DNA of 9,253 bases from Gammaproteobacteria bacterium (GTDB lineage Bacteria > Pseudomonadota > Gammaproteobacteria > Chromatiales > Chromatiaceae), in the NCBI GenBank assembly GCA_030620735.1, contig JAUXDV010000058.1, forward strand, positions 1 to 9,253, in the 5' to 3' direction. The first letter of the stretch is position 1. The number at the start of each line of letters is the position of its first letter. The notes below the pieces were generated by a model. It was not told the DNA's origin. It ran no database searches and was given only the letters and a program-made list of their open reading frames with translations. Both the position numbers and the translations under genes were made by a program. Of the stretch, positions 1 through 6,802 are shown one piece after another.

Positions 1-1290
1 GTTCTCGACGCCATTCCAGCAGGAATGAGCGAGATGGAGATCACTGAACTGATGCATCAGCAGGCGGCGGCAGATGGTCAGCCAAGCTGCTTCATCGGGG
101 CCGGCGCATACGACCACCATATCCCCGCTGCAGTGTGGGAACTGGCCACCCGCGGCGAATTCTACACAGCCTACACTCCCTATCAGGCTGAAGCCAGCCA
201 GGGAACGCTGCAACTGCTGTATGAATATCAATCGATGATGACCGCACTGACAGGCATGGATGTCTCCAATGCCTCCCTCTATGACGGCGCATCGGCAGTA
301 GCCGAGTCCATATTGATGGCCGTGCGCGCCAACCGAAAATCAAAATCGAGACGGGTGCTGCTGCCGCGCAGCCTGCATCCGGCCTATCGAAAGACAGTAC
401 AAACAATCGTGCGCCATCAGAAGATCGAGCTGCTTGAGCTTCCTTTTGATAAAGCAAGCGGAAAAACCGATCTTGATGCACTCGACGGTTACAGCGGTGA
501 AGACATCACCGCGCTGGTCATTCCCCAGCCCAACTTTTTCGGCGTGCTCGAGGATGTCGACGCACTCACCAACTGGGCAATGCGCAACGGCGCAATCAGC
601 ATTGCGGTCGTCAATCCGCTCGCGCTGGCCATTCTCAAGCCGCCCGGCGAATGGGGTGATGAAGGTGCGGATATCTGCTGCGGAGAGGGCCAGCCCCTGG
701 GAATTCCACTCTCATCCGGCGGCCCCTACCTGGGGTTCATGTGCTGCAGGCAGCAGCATGTACGCCAGATGCCGGGGCGCATCATCGGCGGCACCGAGGA
801 CCTTGACGGCAAGCGCGGCTACAGCCTTACGCTGCAGGCGCGTGAACAGCATATCCGACGTTCCAAGGCGACCTCCAATATCTGCACCAACCAGGGGTTG
901 ATGGTCACCGCCGCAACCATCTACATGGCGCTGTTGGGCGGCGAAGGAATGGCTAAAACGGCCGCCGCCGCACATGCAAATACCGGCAAGCTGGTTGAAA
1001 AATTGTGCAGTATCGATGGTGTCGACACGCTGTTCTCATCCCCCGCGTTCCATGAGAGGGTATTGAAAATCAATGCCTCGCCAAAAAATGTATTGCGCTC
1101 TCTGGCCGCACACAATGTACTCGGCGGCTATGATCTGAGCGTGGAATATCCGGAACTCGGGGACGCCATCCTGGTATGCGCAACAGAGAAGCGCACCGAA
1201 GAGCAGATAGAGAGTTTTCGCGACAAGCTCGACCGTATTATGAATCGCCAGGCGAAATGCCCTGTTACACCAAAATTTGATCAGAGCTAA
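1..1290 (+). CDS. gcvPA: Glycine dehydrogenase (decarboxylating) subunit 1, 5' end missing
   Basis: This is the N-terminal half of the split P-protein of the glycine cleavage system. With GcvPB it decarboxylates glycine using pyridoxal phosphate and passes the aminomethyl group to lipoyl-GcvH in the cytoplasm. The reading frame is open from base 1 (VLDAIPAG precedes the first ATG at 25), and relatives carry this IPAGMSE stretch some 35-40 residues after their start, so the true start lies upstream and the ATG at 25 is internal. Family signatures include FIGAGAYDHHIP, the YTPYQAEASQG segment, GASA around 286-297, and the Gly-rich CGEGQPLGIPLSSGGPYLGF region near 679-738. The C-terminal LGGYDLSVEYPELGDAILVCATE is typical. 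The catalytic lysine is on the partner subunit. gcvPB follows after 9 bases, so the two are surely co-transcribed. The protein is intact to its TAA stop. Confidence 0.95.
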   Translation, partial: VLDAIPAGMSEMEITELMHQQAAADGQPSCFIGAGAYDHHIPAAVWELATRGEFYTAYTPYQAEASQGTLQLLYEYQSMMTALTGMDVSNASLYDGASAVAESILMAVRANRKSKSRRVLLPRSLHPAYRKTVQTIVRHQKIELLELPFDKASGKTDLDALDGYSGEDITALVIPQPNFFGVLEDVDALTNWAMRNGAISIAVVNPLALAILKPPGEWGDEGADICCGEGQPLGIPLSSGGPYLGFMCCRQQHVRQMPGRIIGGTEDLDGKRGYSLTLQAREQHIRRSKATSNICTNQGLMVTAATIYMALLGGEGMAKTAAAAHANTGKLVEKLCSIDGVDTLFSSPAFHERVLKINASPKNVLRSLAAHNVLGGYDLSVEYPELGDAILVCATEKRTEEQIESFRDKLDRIMNRQAKCPVTPKFDQS

Positions 1291-1299
1291 GCATACCTC

Positions 1300-2754
1300 A
1301 TGTTGATATTTGAACAATCACAATCCGGGCGGCGTGCAGTTGCACAGGCTCCCGGCCACGCCGCCTCTCTTGACACTATTCCGGAATCACTGCGGCGCAA
1401 GCAGCCTGCCGCCCTGCCTGAAGTGTCGGAGATGCAGACAGTGCGCCACTATACGCGCCTCTCGAGGAAAAACTTCTCCATCGACACAAATTTCTACCCG
1501 CTGGGATCCTGCACCATGAAATACAACCCGCGCGGCTGCAACACGCTCGCGATGCTGCCGGGATTCCTGGCGCGCCATCCCTATGCGCCGGAAAGTCACA
1601 GCCAGGGATTCATGGCCTGCATGTATGAGTTGCAGGAGATCCTCAAAGAGGTCACCGGCATGCGCGAGGTCTCACTGACACCCGCTGCCGGCGCCCAGGG
1701 CGAATTTACCGGCATTGCCATGATAAAAGCCTACCATGATGCAAATGGCGATCGCGAACGCAGTGAAATCATCGTGCCCGATGCGGCCCACGGCACTAAC
1801 CCCGCCACTGCTGTCATGTGCGGCTACAAGGTTCGCGAAATCCCGACCATGAAAGATGGTGATATCGATATCGATGCCCTGAAAAGTGTACTGGGGCCGC
1901 AGACAGCCGGCATCATGCTGACCAATCCCTCGACGGTTGGAGTCTTTGAACGCCGCATCCGTGAAATTTCCGACCTGGTCCACAAGGCCGGAGGGCTGCT
2001 CTACTATGACGGCGCCAATCTCAATGCCATCCTCGGCAAGGTTCGACCGGGCGATATGGGCTTTGATGCGATCCACATGAATCTGCACAAAACCTTCTCG
2101 ACACCGCATGGCGGGGGCGGCCCCGGCGCAGGTCCTGTCGGCGTCAGTGAACGCCTGATCCCCTTCCTGCCGGTTCCAATGATCGACTATGACGGCGACA
2201 GTTATCAGTGGCTGACGCAAACAGAGCGCCCTCAATCCATCGGCCAGCTCACCGCCTTTGGAGGCAACTCGGGTGTTTTGCTGCGCGCCTACATCTACGC
2301 AAAAATGCTTGGACGCGAGGGCATGGTGCGGGTTGCCGAATACGCCACCCTGAATGCCAACTACCTGATGAAGCTGCTGATAGATTCAGGTTTTCAGGCC
2401 GCTTATCCCGAACGCAGAGCCAGTCATGAATTCATCCTCACGCTGAAAAATGAGGCGAAAGAGCTGGGGGTCAGCACCATGGACTTCGCTAAACGCATGC
2501 TCGATTACGGCGTACATGCGCCAACCACCTACTTCCCGCTGCTGATTCCCGAATGCCTGCTGATCGAGCCGACCGAGACCGAGTCTGTGGAAGAGCTGGA
2601 CAACTTTATTGAGGTGATGCAAAAGATTCGCCATGAAGCCGAACACCAGCCTGAGACCGTCACTTCGGCGCCGCATAGCATGCCGGTCAAACGCCTGGAC
2701 GATGTCAAGGCGGCGCGTGAACTCGATCTGCGCTGGCAACCACCAGAGTCTTAG
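1300..2754 (+). CDS. gcvPB: Glycine dehydrogenase (decarboxylating) subunit 2
   Basis: This is the C-terminal, PLP-carrying half of the split glycine decarboxylase (P-protein), acting with GcvPA, GcvH, GcvT and Lpd to cleave glycine to CO2, ammonia and methylene-THF. At 484 residues it has the usual family length. The start MLIFE followed by SGRR matches the conserved N-terminus of this subunit, which supports the ATG at 1300 despite a weak Shine-Dalgarno site. Visible signatures are PLGSCTMKYNPR (residues 67-78), DAAHGTNPATA (from 161), and HMNLHKTFSTPHGGGGPG, where Lys264 is the expected Schiff-base lysine. The C-terminal part contains the PTTYFPLLIPECLLIEPTETES segment typical of the family. 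It lies 9 bases after gcvPA and 2 bases before dgkA. In enterics the P-protein is a single polypeptide; here it is split, as in many other bacteria. Confidence 0.96.
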   Translation: MLIFEQSQSGRRAVAQAPGHAASLDTIPESLRRKQPAALPEVSEMQTVRHYTRLSRKNFSIDTNFYPLGSCTMKYNPRGCNTLAMLPGFLARHPYAPESHSQGFMACMYELQEILKEVTGMREVSLTPAAGAQGEFTGIAMIKAYHDANGDRERSEIIVPDAAHGTNPATAVMCGYKVREIPTMKDGDIDIDALKSVLGPQTAGIMLTNPSTVGVFERRIREISDLVHKAGGLLYYDGANLNAILGKVRPGDMGFDAIHMNLHKTFSTPHGGGGPGAGPVGVSERLIPFLPVPMIDYDGDSYQWLTQTERPQSIGQLTAFGGNSGVLLRAYIYAKMLGREGMVRVAEYATLNANYLMKLLIDSGFQAAYPERRASHEFILTLKNEAKELGVSTMDFAKRMLDYGVHAPTTYFPLLIPECLLIEPTETESVEELDNFIEVMQKIRHEAEHQPETVTSAPHSMPVKRLDDVKAARELDLRWQPPES

Positions 2755-2756
2755 AG

Positions 2757-3137
2757 ATGGGGAATCAGAATGCCACCGGCATCAAACGTCTGAGCAACGC
2801 CTTTGGCTACTCGATGCTGGGGTTTCGCGCCTGTTTTAAACACGAGGAGGCTTTCCGCCAGGAGGTCTATGCATCTCTGCTGCTGATTCCGCTGGCTCTC
2901 TATCTGGGAGAGACCGGTATCGAGCGGGCGCTGCTGCTCGGCAGCTGGCTGGTGGTTCCGCTGGTGGAACTGCTTAACTCTGCAATTGAAAACGCCATCG
3001 ACAGAATAGGAACGGATCTGCATGAGCTGTCAGGCCGCGCAAAGGACATTGGCTCTGCAGCGGTATTTCTCGCGCTGCTGCTATGCGCCTGTGTATGGCT
3101 GCTTGTATTGCTTCCACGACTGTCGTCTTCCGCATAG
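2757..3137 (+). CDS. dgkA: Diacylglycerol kinase, prokaryotic integral membrane type
   Basis: DgkA phosphorylates diacylglycerol to phosphatidic acid in the inner membrane, recycling the diacylglycerol left when phospholipid head groups are transferred to periplasmic glucans or lipopolysaccharide. The 126-residue protein is close to the E. coli length (about 122). It has an amphipathic N-terminus (GIKRLSNAFGYS) and three predicted membrane segments near residues 37-53, 56-75 and 100-121. By alignment from memory with E. coli DgkA, the active-site residues are all present: Glu30, Glu71, Asn74, Glu78, Asp82, Lys96 and Asp97, inside the signatures VELLNSAIENAIDRIG and HELSGRAKDIGSAAV. The start is 2 bases after the gcvPB stop, with only a weak AGAG at 2745-2748 as a ribosome site. 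Its TAG stop is followed by three bases and the in-frame ATG of msbA. Confidence 0.96.
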   Translation: MGNQNATGIKRLSNAFGYSMLGFRACFKHEEAFRQEVYASLLLIPLALYLGETGIERALLLGSWLVVPLVELLNSAIENAIDRIGTDLHELSGRAKDIGSAAVFLALLLCACVWLLVLLPRLSSSA

Positions 3138-3140
3138 CGC

Positions 3141-4925
3141 ATGAAAACGCCAGACAACAAGCCGAGCTCAAAAGAGACCTATCTGCGGCTGCTTCGCTAC
3201 CTCAAGCCCTATCGGAAGCAGTTCGCCATCACCATTGGCGCGATGATTCTTCTCGGCCTCTCGGAAGCCGGCATCCCTGCCCTCTCCAAACCTCTGCTCG
3301 ACGGCGGTTTTGTGGCAAAAGACATGGATAGCCTGAAGGTCACATTGGGACTTCTGATACTGCTGTTTTTCTCTCGAGGTCTATTGATGCTGCTGTCAAA
3401 GGGGTTGATGGGTTGGATTTCAGGCAAGATCGTGCTGGATCTTCGCACCAGCCTGTTTGATCTCCTGTGTCATCTGCCGACTCACTATTACGACAAATAC
3501 TCCTCGGGCAGCATCATGTCAAAGGTCACCAACAACGTGACCATGGTGACCTCCGCGGCAACCAGCACCGTCATGACTCTGATCAAGGATAGTGTGATGA
3601 TCGTGGTGCTGCTAAGTTACGCCCTCTATCTCAACTGGAAGCTGACACTCAGCATTTTTATTATTTTTCCTCCCATCTTCCTGGTCGCAAAGGCATTCTC
3701 CAAACGGGTGCGTCGCTTCAGTCATGTCAACATGCACAGCCTGGGCGAGATGACACATATTCTCCAGGAGAGTATCAAAGGACACAAAATCGTCAAGATT
3801 CACGATGGACGGGCGTATGAGAAACAGCGTTTTTTTCAAGTCGCCAACCGCATACGCCAGTATCAACAAAAAGCGCTCCTTGCCGGCGCCGGTAATACCG
3901 CCACGGTAGAGTTGATTGCTGCAATCAGTGTCAGCGTCGTTATTGTCCTCAGCACCCTGTACGCAATTCAGGCGCAGCAATCAATCGGTCATCTGTTTGC
4001 CTTTTATATCGCCCTGGGATTGACTCTCGCCCCGGCAAAACGCCTTGCCTCAGTCATGCAGCCGTTGCAAAAGGGACTAGCGGCCGCCGAGTCGATCTTT
4101 GAGCTGCTTGATGAAGAGAAGGAAAAGGACCGGGGAACACATGAACTGCCCCGGGTGAATGGTGATATTGTGTTTCACAATGTCTCCTTCAGTTATCCGG
4201 GCACAGACAAGCAGGTTCTGAAGAACATCAACCTGAACTTGAAAAAGGGGATGAATATTGCGCTGGTCGGCCATTCGGGCAGCGGCAAGACAACCATTGC
4301 GAACCTGATTCCACGCTTCTACGACATTGACCAGGGATCCATTACTCTGGATGGCATGGATCTGCGCGACATCAAACTCAAGAGTCTGCGCGAGCAGATT
4401 GCCGTCGTCAGTCAGGACATCGTCCTTTTCAACGACAGCGTACTCGCCAATATCACCTACGGCATGGCACCGCTTCCAACTATGGAGCGGATCGAAGAGG
4501 CGATCAAACTCGCCAACGCAGAAGAGTTTATCAGCCTGCTTGCTGAAGGAGTCAACACACAGCTTGGAGAGGACGGCGCCACACTCTCCGGCGGACAGCG
4601 GCAGCGCCTGGCCATCGCACGCGCATTCCTCAAAGATTCGCCGCTGCTGATCCTGGACGAAGCCACATCGGCCCTGGATACGAAAACCGAGGAGTTGATC
4701 GAAGAGTCCCTCGTGCGGCTGAAAAACAGCAAGACCACCATCACCATCGCACACAGACTCTCGACCATCATCAACGCCGATGTGATTTATGTCATGAAAA
4801 ATGGCGGGATCAACTCCATGGGAACCCATACAGAGCTGCTGGAGAAATCCGAACTCTATCGGCAGCTCTATCAAACCGGGAACCTGCAGTCCTCCGCGAA
4901 TAGTCCAGATGACCGGGAGGAGTGA
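3141..4925 (+). CDS. msbA: Lipid A export permease/ATP-binding protein MsbA
   Basis: This is a homodimeric ABC exporter half-transporter that flips core-lipid A from the inner to the outer leaflet of the inner membrane. The 594 residues fit the family (about 580-600). The transmembrane domain has six predicted helices near 28-48, 67-90, 142-163, 167-185, 256-276 and 283-304. The nucleotide-binding domain follows from about 340, with Walker A GHSGSGKT (377-384), Q-loop Gln425, ABC signature LSGGQRQR (482-489), Walker B LLILDE (502-507) with catalytic Glu507, D-loop SALD (510-513) and switch His538. The N-terminal SKPLLDGGF segment resembles the PLLDDGF of known MsbA proteins, which favours lipid A export over a generic multidrug exporter, as does the flanking lipopolysaccharide heptose cluster. 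An in-frame TAG lies only three bases upstream, fixing the start at ATG 3141. No Shine-Dalgarno site is visible. Confidence 0.93.
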   Translation: MKTPDNKPSSKETYLRLLRYLKPYRKQFAITIGAMILLGLSEAGIPALSKPLLDGGFVAKDMDSLKVTLGLLILLFFSRGLLMLLSKGLMGWISGKIVLDLRTSLFDLLCHLPTHYYDKYSSGSIMSKVTNNVTMVTSAATSTVMTLIKDSVMIVVLLSYALYLNWKLTLSIFIIFPPIFLVAKAFSKRVRRFSHVNMHSLGEMTHILQESIKGHKIVKIHDGRAYEKQRFFQVANRIRQYQQKALLAGAGNTATVELIAAISVSVVIVLSTLYAIQAQQSIGHLFAFYIALGLTLAPAKRLASVMQPLQKGLAAAESIFELLDEEKEKDRGTHELPRVNGDIVFHNVSFSYPGTDKQVLKNINLNLKKGMNIALVGHSGSGKTTIANLIPRFYDIDQGSITLDGMDLRDIKLKSLREQIAVVSQDIVLFNDSVLANITYGMAPLPTMERIEEAIKLANAEEFISLLAEGVNTQLGEDGATLSGGQRQRLAIARAFLKDSPLLILDEATSALDTKTEELIEESLVRLKNSKTTITIAHRLSTIINADVIYVMKNGGINSMGTHTELLEKSELYRQLYQTGNLQSSANSPDDREE

Positions 4926-4930
4926 CGACC

Positions 4931-4961
4931 TTGCACGTACTGAATAGTTACAAAATATAAT
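4931..4961 (+). promoter_or_regulatory. Candidate sigma-70 promoter for metY
   Basis: The 57-base gap after msbA is AT-rich compared with its surroundings and holds a perfect -10 hexamer, TATAAT, at 4956-4961. The best -35 candidate is TTGCAC at 4931-4936 with a long 19-base spacer and only half of the consensus positions, and there is no extended -10 (TGn). Transcription would begin near 4968, leaving a leader of about 15 nt just long enough for the ribosome site. No MetJ-box-like repeat is visible and the gap is too short for a riboswitch. The -10 is strong; the promoter as a whole is an inference. Confidence 0.45.
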
Positions 4962-4968
4962 AATTACC

Positions 4969-4974
4969 TGGAGA
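4969..4974 (+). promoter_or_regulatory. Shine-Dalgarno site of metY
   Basis: TGGAGA contains GGAG at 4970-4973, nine bases before the ATG at 4983. It supports that start and contrasts with the absence of such a site before msbA, gmhB and hldE. Confidence 0.8.
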
Positions 4975-4982
4975 ATGAATTC

Positions 4983-6257
4983 ATGAAACTTGAAACCCTT
5001 GCATTGCACCATGGCTATGAATCTGAAGCGACGACAAAAGCAGCAGCCGTTCCAATCTACCAAACCACCTCCTATACATTTGACAACACACAGCATGGCG
5101 CAGATCTTTTCGACCTCAAGGTTCCGGGAAACATCTATACCCGCATCATGAATCCAACCACGGATGTGCTCGAACAGCGCCTGGCAGCGATGGAGGGCGG
5201 CATTGCCGGCCTGGGCGTCGCATCCGGCATGGCTGCAATCACCTATGCGATTCAGTGCATCTGTGAAACGGGGACCAACATTGTCAGCACCAGCCAGCTC
5301 TATGGCGGCACCTACAACCTCTTTGCCCACTCCCTGCCGAGGCAGGGAATCGAGGTGCGCATGGTGTCGGCGGATGATCACGACGGCTTTGAGAAAGCCA
5401 TCGATGAAAACACACGCGCCGTTTTTTGTGAATCGATCGGCAACCCTGCGGGCAACATTGTCGACCTCGAGAAGCTGGCAAAAATTGCTCACCAAAACGG
5501 CGTCCCACTGATCGTCGACAGCACCGTTGCCACACCCTATCTATGCCGCCCGATTGATCATGGCGCCGACATCGTCATCCATTCACTCACCAAATATATC
5601 GGCGGACACGGCACCTCGATCGGCGGCATGATCATTGACTCCGGCAACTTCGACTGGATCGCCAACAAGGAGAGATTCGCCATGTTGAATGAACCCGATC
5701 CCTCCTACCATGGCGTTGTCTACACAGAAGCTCTCGGGCCCGCCGCCTACATTGGCCGCTGCCGCGTGGCGCCGCTGAGGAACACCGGCGCCGCCATCTC
5801 GCCATTTAACTCTTTTCAAATTTTGCAGGGCCTCGAGACTCTCGGCCTACGCATGGAAAGACACTGTGAGAATGCAGAAAAACTTGCCGCCTATCTCGAC
5901 AGCCATGACAAAGTCGATTGGGTCAACTATGCAACTTTGCCTGACAGCCCCTACCACCAGGCTTGTAAAAAATTCACCTGCGGCAAAGCTTCCGGAATAC
6001 TGAGTTTTGGCATACACGGCGGTTTTGAAGCCGGCGGGCAGTTTATCGACGCCCTGCAGATGATTCTGCGCCTGGTCAATATCGGCGATGCCAAATCACT
6101 GGCCTGTCATCCGGCATCGACCACGCACAGGCAGTTGAATGAGCAGGAACTGGCTGCCGCCGGCGTCAGCCCTGACATGGTTCGCATCTCGGCCGGCATC
6201 GAGAATATTGACGATATCATCGCCGATGTCAGCCAGGCTCTCGATCAAGTCTCGTAA
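4983..6257 (+). CDS. metY: O-acetyl-L-homoserine sulfhydrylase (O-acetylhomoserine aminocarboxypropyltransferase)
   Basis: This cytoplasmic PLP enzyme of the Cys/Met metabolism family most likely converts O-acetylhomoserine and sulfide to homocysteine and acetate (direct sulfhydrylation). Its 424 residues match MetY-type proteins, which are longer than MetB or MetC. Fold-type I signatures are YTRIMNPTT (52-60, with Tyr52 and Arg54 expected to reach the partner's PLP phosphate), SGMAA (81-85), LYGGTY with Tyr107 stacking on PLP, Asp179 in IVDSTVATPYL, and HSLTKYIGGHG with Schiff-base Lys204. The segment around 235-285 (NEPDPSYHGVVY onward) is the large insertion of O-acetylhomoserine sulfhydrylases. 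Substrate choice (acetyl versus succinyl ester; sulfide versus methanethiol) cannot be read with certainty. It appears to begin a new transcription unit after msbA, and gmhB follows in frame after a 3-base spacer, so heptose genes are probably transcribed with it. Confidence 0.9.
   Translation: MKLETLALHHGYESEATTKAAAVPIYQTTSYTFDNTQHGADLFDLKVPGNIYTRIMNPTTDVLEQRLAAMEGGIAGLGVASGMAAITYAIQCICETGTNIVSTSQLYGGTYNLFAHSLPRQGIEVRMVSADDHDGFEKAIDENTRAVFCESIGNPAGNIVDLEKLAKIAHQNGVPLIVDSTVATPYLCRPIDHGADIVIHSLTKYIGGHGTSIGGMIIDSGNFDWIANKERFAMLNEPDPSYHGVVYTEALGPAAYIGRCRVAPLRNTGAAISPFNSFQILQGLETLGLRMERHCENAEKLAAYLDSHDKVDWVNYATLPDSPYHQACKKFTCGKASGILSFGIHGGFEAGGQFIDALQMILRLVNIGDAKSLACHPASTTHRQLNEQELAAAGVSPDMVRISAGIENIDDIIADVSQALDQVS
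5331..5348. repeat. Perfect 8-bp inverted repeat inside metY
   Basis: TCCCTGCC and GGCAGGGA are exact inverted copies around a GA centre. As RNA this would form a 7-bp GC-rich stem with a 4-nt loop. It encodes SLPRQG in metY and has no downstream T run, so it is not an intrinsic terminator. A function is not established. Confidence 0.6.
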
Positions 6258-6260
6258 ATC

Positions 6261-6773
6261 ATGAACAGGGCCATTTTTTTTGACCGCGACGGCGTCATCA
6301 ATATCGACACCGGCTATGTCGGCAGAATCGAGGATTTCACATTCGTCGAGGATATCATCCCGGCAATGCGCCATGCGCAGCAACTGGGTTATCTGCTGAT
6401 CATCGTCACCAACCAGTCCGGCATCGGACGTGGCTACTACACAGAGGATGATTTTCAAAAGCTGACACAGTGGATGATAAACGAGCTTGCGCAGCAGGGC
6501 GTCATCATCGATTCTGTGTTTCACTGCCCGCATACGGACAGCGATCAGTGTGAGTGCAGAAAACCAAAGCCCGGGCTGTTTCTGCAGGCAATTGATAAAT
6601 TTGATGTAGACTGCGACAATTCATGGATGATTGGAGATAGTGAACGCGATATCGAGGCTGCAGTGAAAGTCGGCATAGGCCATACCGTTTTCTTCGATCC
6701 AGATAACAACAAAACAACAACGGCACAGCATAAAATCAGTTCACCTGGTGAACTGGCTGCACTGCTCCGCTGA
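6261..6773 (+). CDS. gmhB: D-glycero-D-manno-heptose 1,7-bisphosphate 7-phosphatase
   Basis: GmhB removes the 7-phosphate of heptose 1,7-bisphosphate, the step between the kinase and adenylyltransferase activities of HldE in ADP-heptose synthesis (cytoplasm). It is a HAD-superfamily protein: FFDRDGVIN carries nucleophile Asp8 and acid/base Asp10, motif II is VTNQSGIGRG with Thr50, and motif IV GDSERD gives Asp126 and Asp130. A zinc site is formed by Cys89, His91, Cys97 and Cys99, followed by RKPKPG. The spacing between His91 and Cys97 is five residues, shorter than I recall for E. coli GmhB, and the protein (170 aa) is also about 20 residues shorter. The start ATG lies 3 bases after the metY stop in the same frame, without a Shine-Dalgarno site. 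A run of eight T residues (6274-6281) sits immediately before the codon for Asp8. Adjacent hldD and hldE confirm the pathway; a histidinol-phosphatase role is unlikely. Confidence 0.93.
   Translation: MNRAIFFDRDGVINIDTGYVGRIEDFTFVEDIIPAMRHAQQLGYLLIIVTNQSGIGRGYYTEDDFQKLTQWMINELAQQGVIIDSVFHCPHTDSDQCECRKPKPGLFLQAIDKFDVDCDNSWMIGDSERDIEAAVKVGIGHTVFFDPDNNKTTTAQHKISSPGELAALLR
6274..6281 (+). repeat. Homopolymeric T8 tract at the 5' end of gmhB
   Basis: Eight consecutive T bases encode the end of Ile5 plus Phe6 and Phe7, directly before catalytic Asp8. The tract is a possible replication or transcription slippage site. No hairpin precedes it, so it does not look like a terminator. Confidence 0.75.
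6737..6755. repeat. Perfect 9-bp inverted repeat at the 3' end of gmhB
   Basis: CAGTTCACC and GGTGAACTG are exact inverted copies around a single T, ending 47 bases before the hldD start and still within the gmhB frame (SSPGEL). As RNA it gives an 8-bp stem with a 3-nt loop; as DNA it resembles an operator-like palindrome. No T run follows, so a terminator is unlikely. Function is unknown. Confidence 0.6.
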
Positions 6774-6788
6774 ACAATGAGTCTGAAT

Positions 6789-6797
6789 AAGGAGGAG
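6789..6797 (+). promoter_or_regulatory. Strong Shine-Dalgarno site of hldD
   Basis: AAGGAGGAG includes the full AAGGAGG consensus (6789-6795), with seven bases between it and the ATG at 6803. It is the best ribosome site in the window and fixes the hldD start. Confidence 0.88.
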
Positions 6798-6802
6798 TTA
6801 TC

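Noticed and set aside
25..27. ATG at 25 as the start of gcvPA
   Set aside because: The frame is open through base 1 and the residues before it (IPAG) match the interior of the family, so the window begins inside the gene.
1859..1876. Tandem GATATCGATATCGAT repeat
   Set aside because: It encodes DIDID in a variable acidic loop of gcvPB and is too short to be more than codon repetition.
4884..4925. Possible terminator after msbA: TCCTCC paired with GGAGGA near the stop codon
   Set aside because: The stem is only 6 bp with a loop of more than 20 nt and there is no T run after it.
4926..4982. SAM riboswitch or MetJ operator upstream of metY
   Set aside because: The gap is 57 bases, too short for a SAM riboswitch, and no AGACGTCT-like repeats are present.
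4077..5495. A 472-codon open frame on the minus strand across msbA and metY
   Set aside because: It lies antisense to two clearly conserved enzymes, crosses the promoter gap between them, and its translation shows no recognisable domain. It is a shadow of codon use on the opposite strand.
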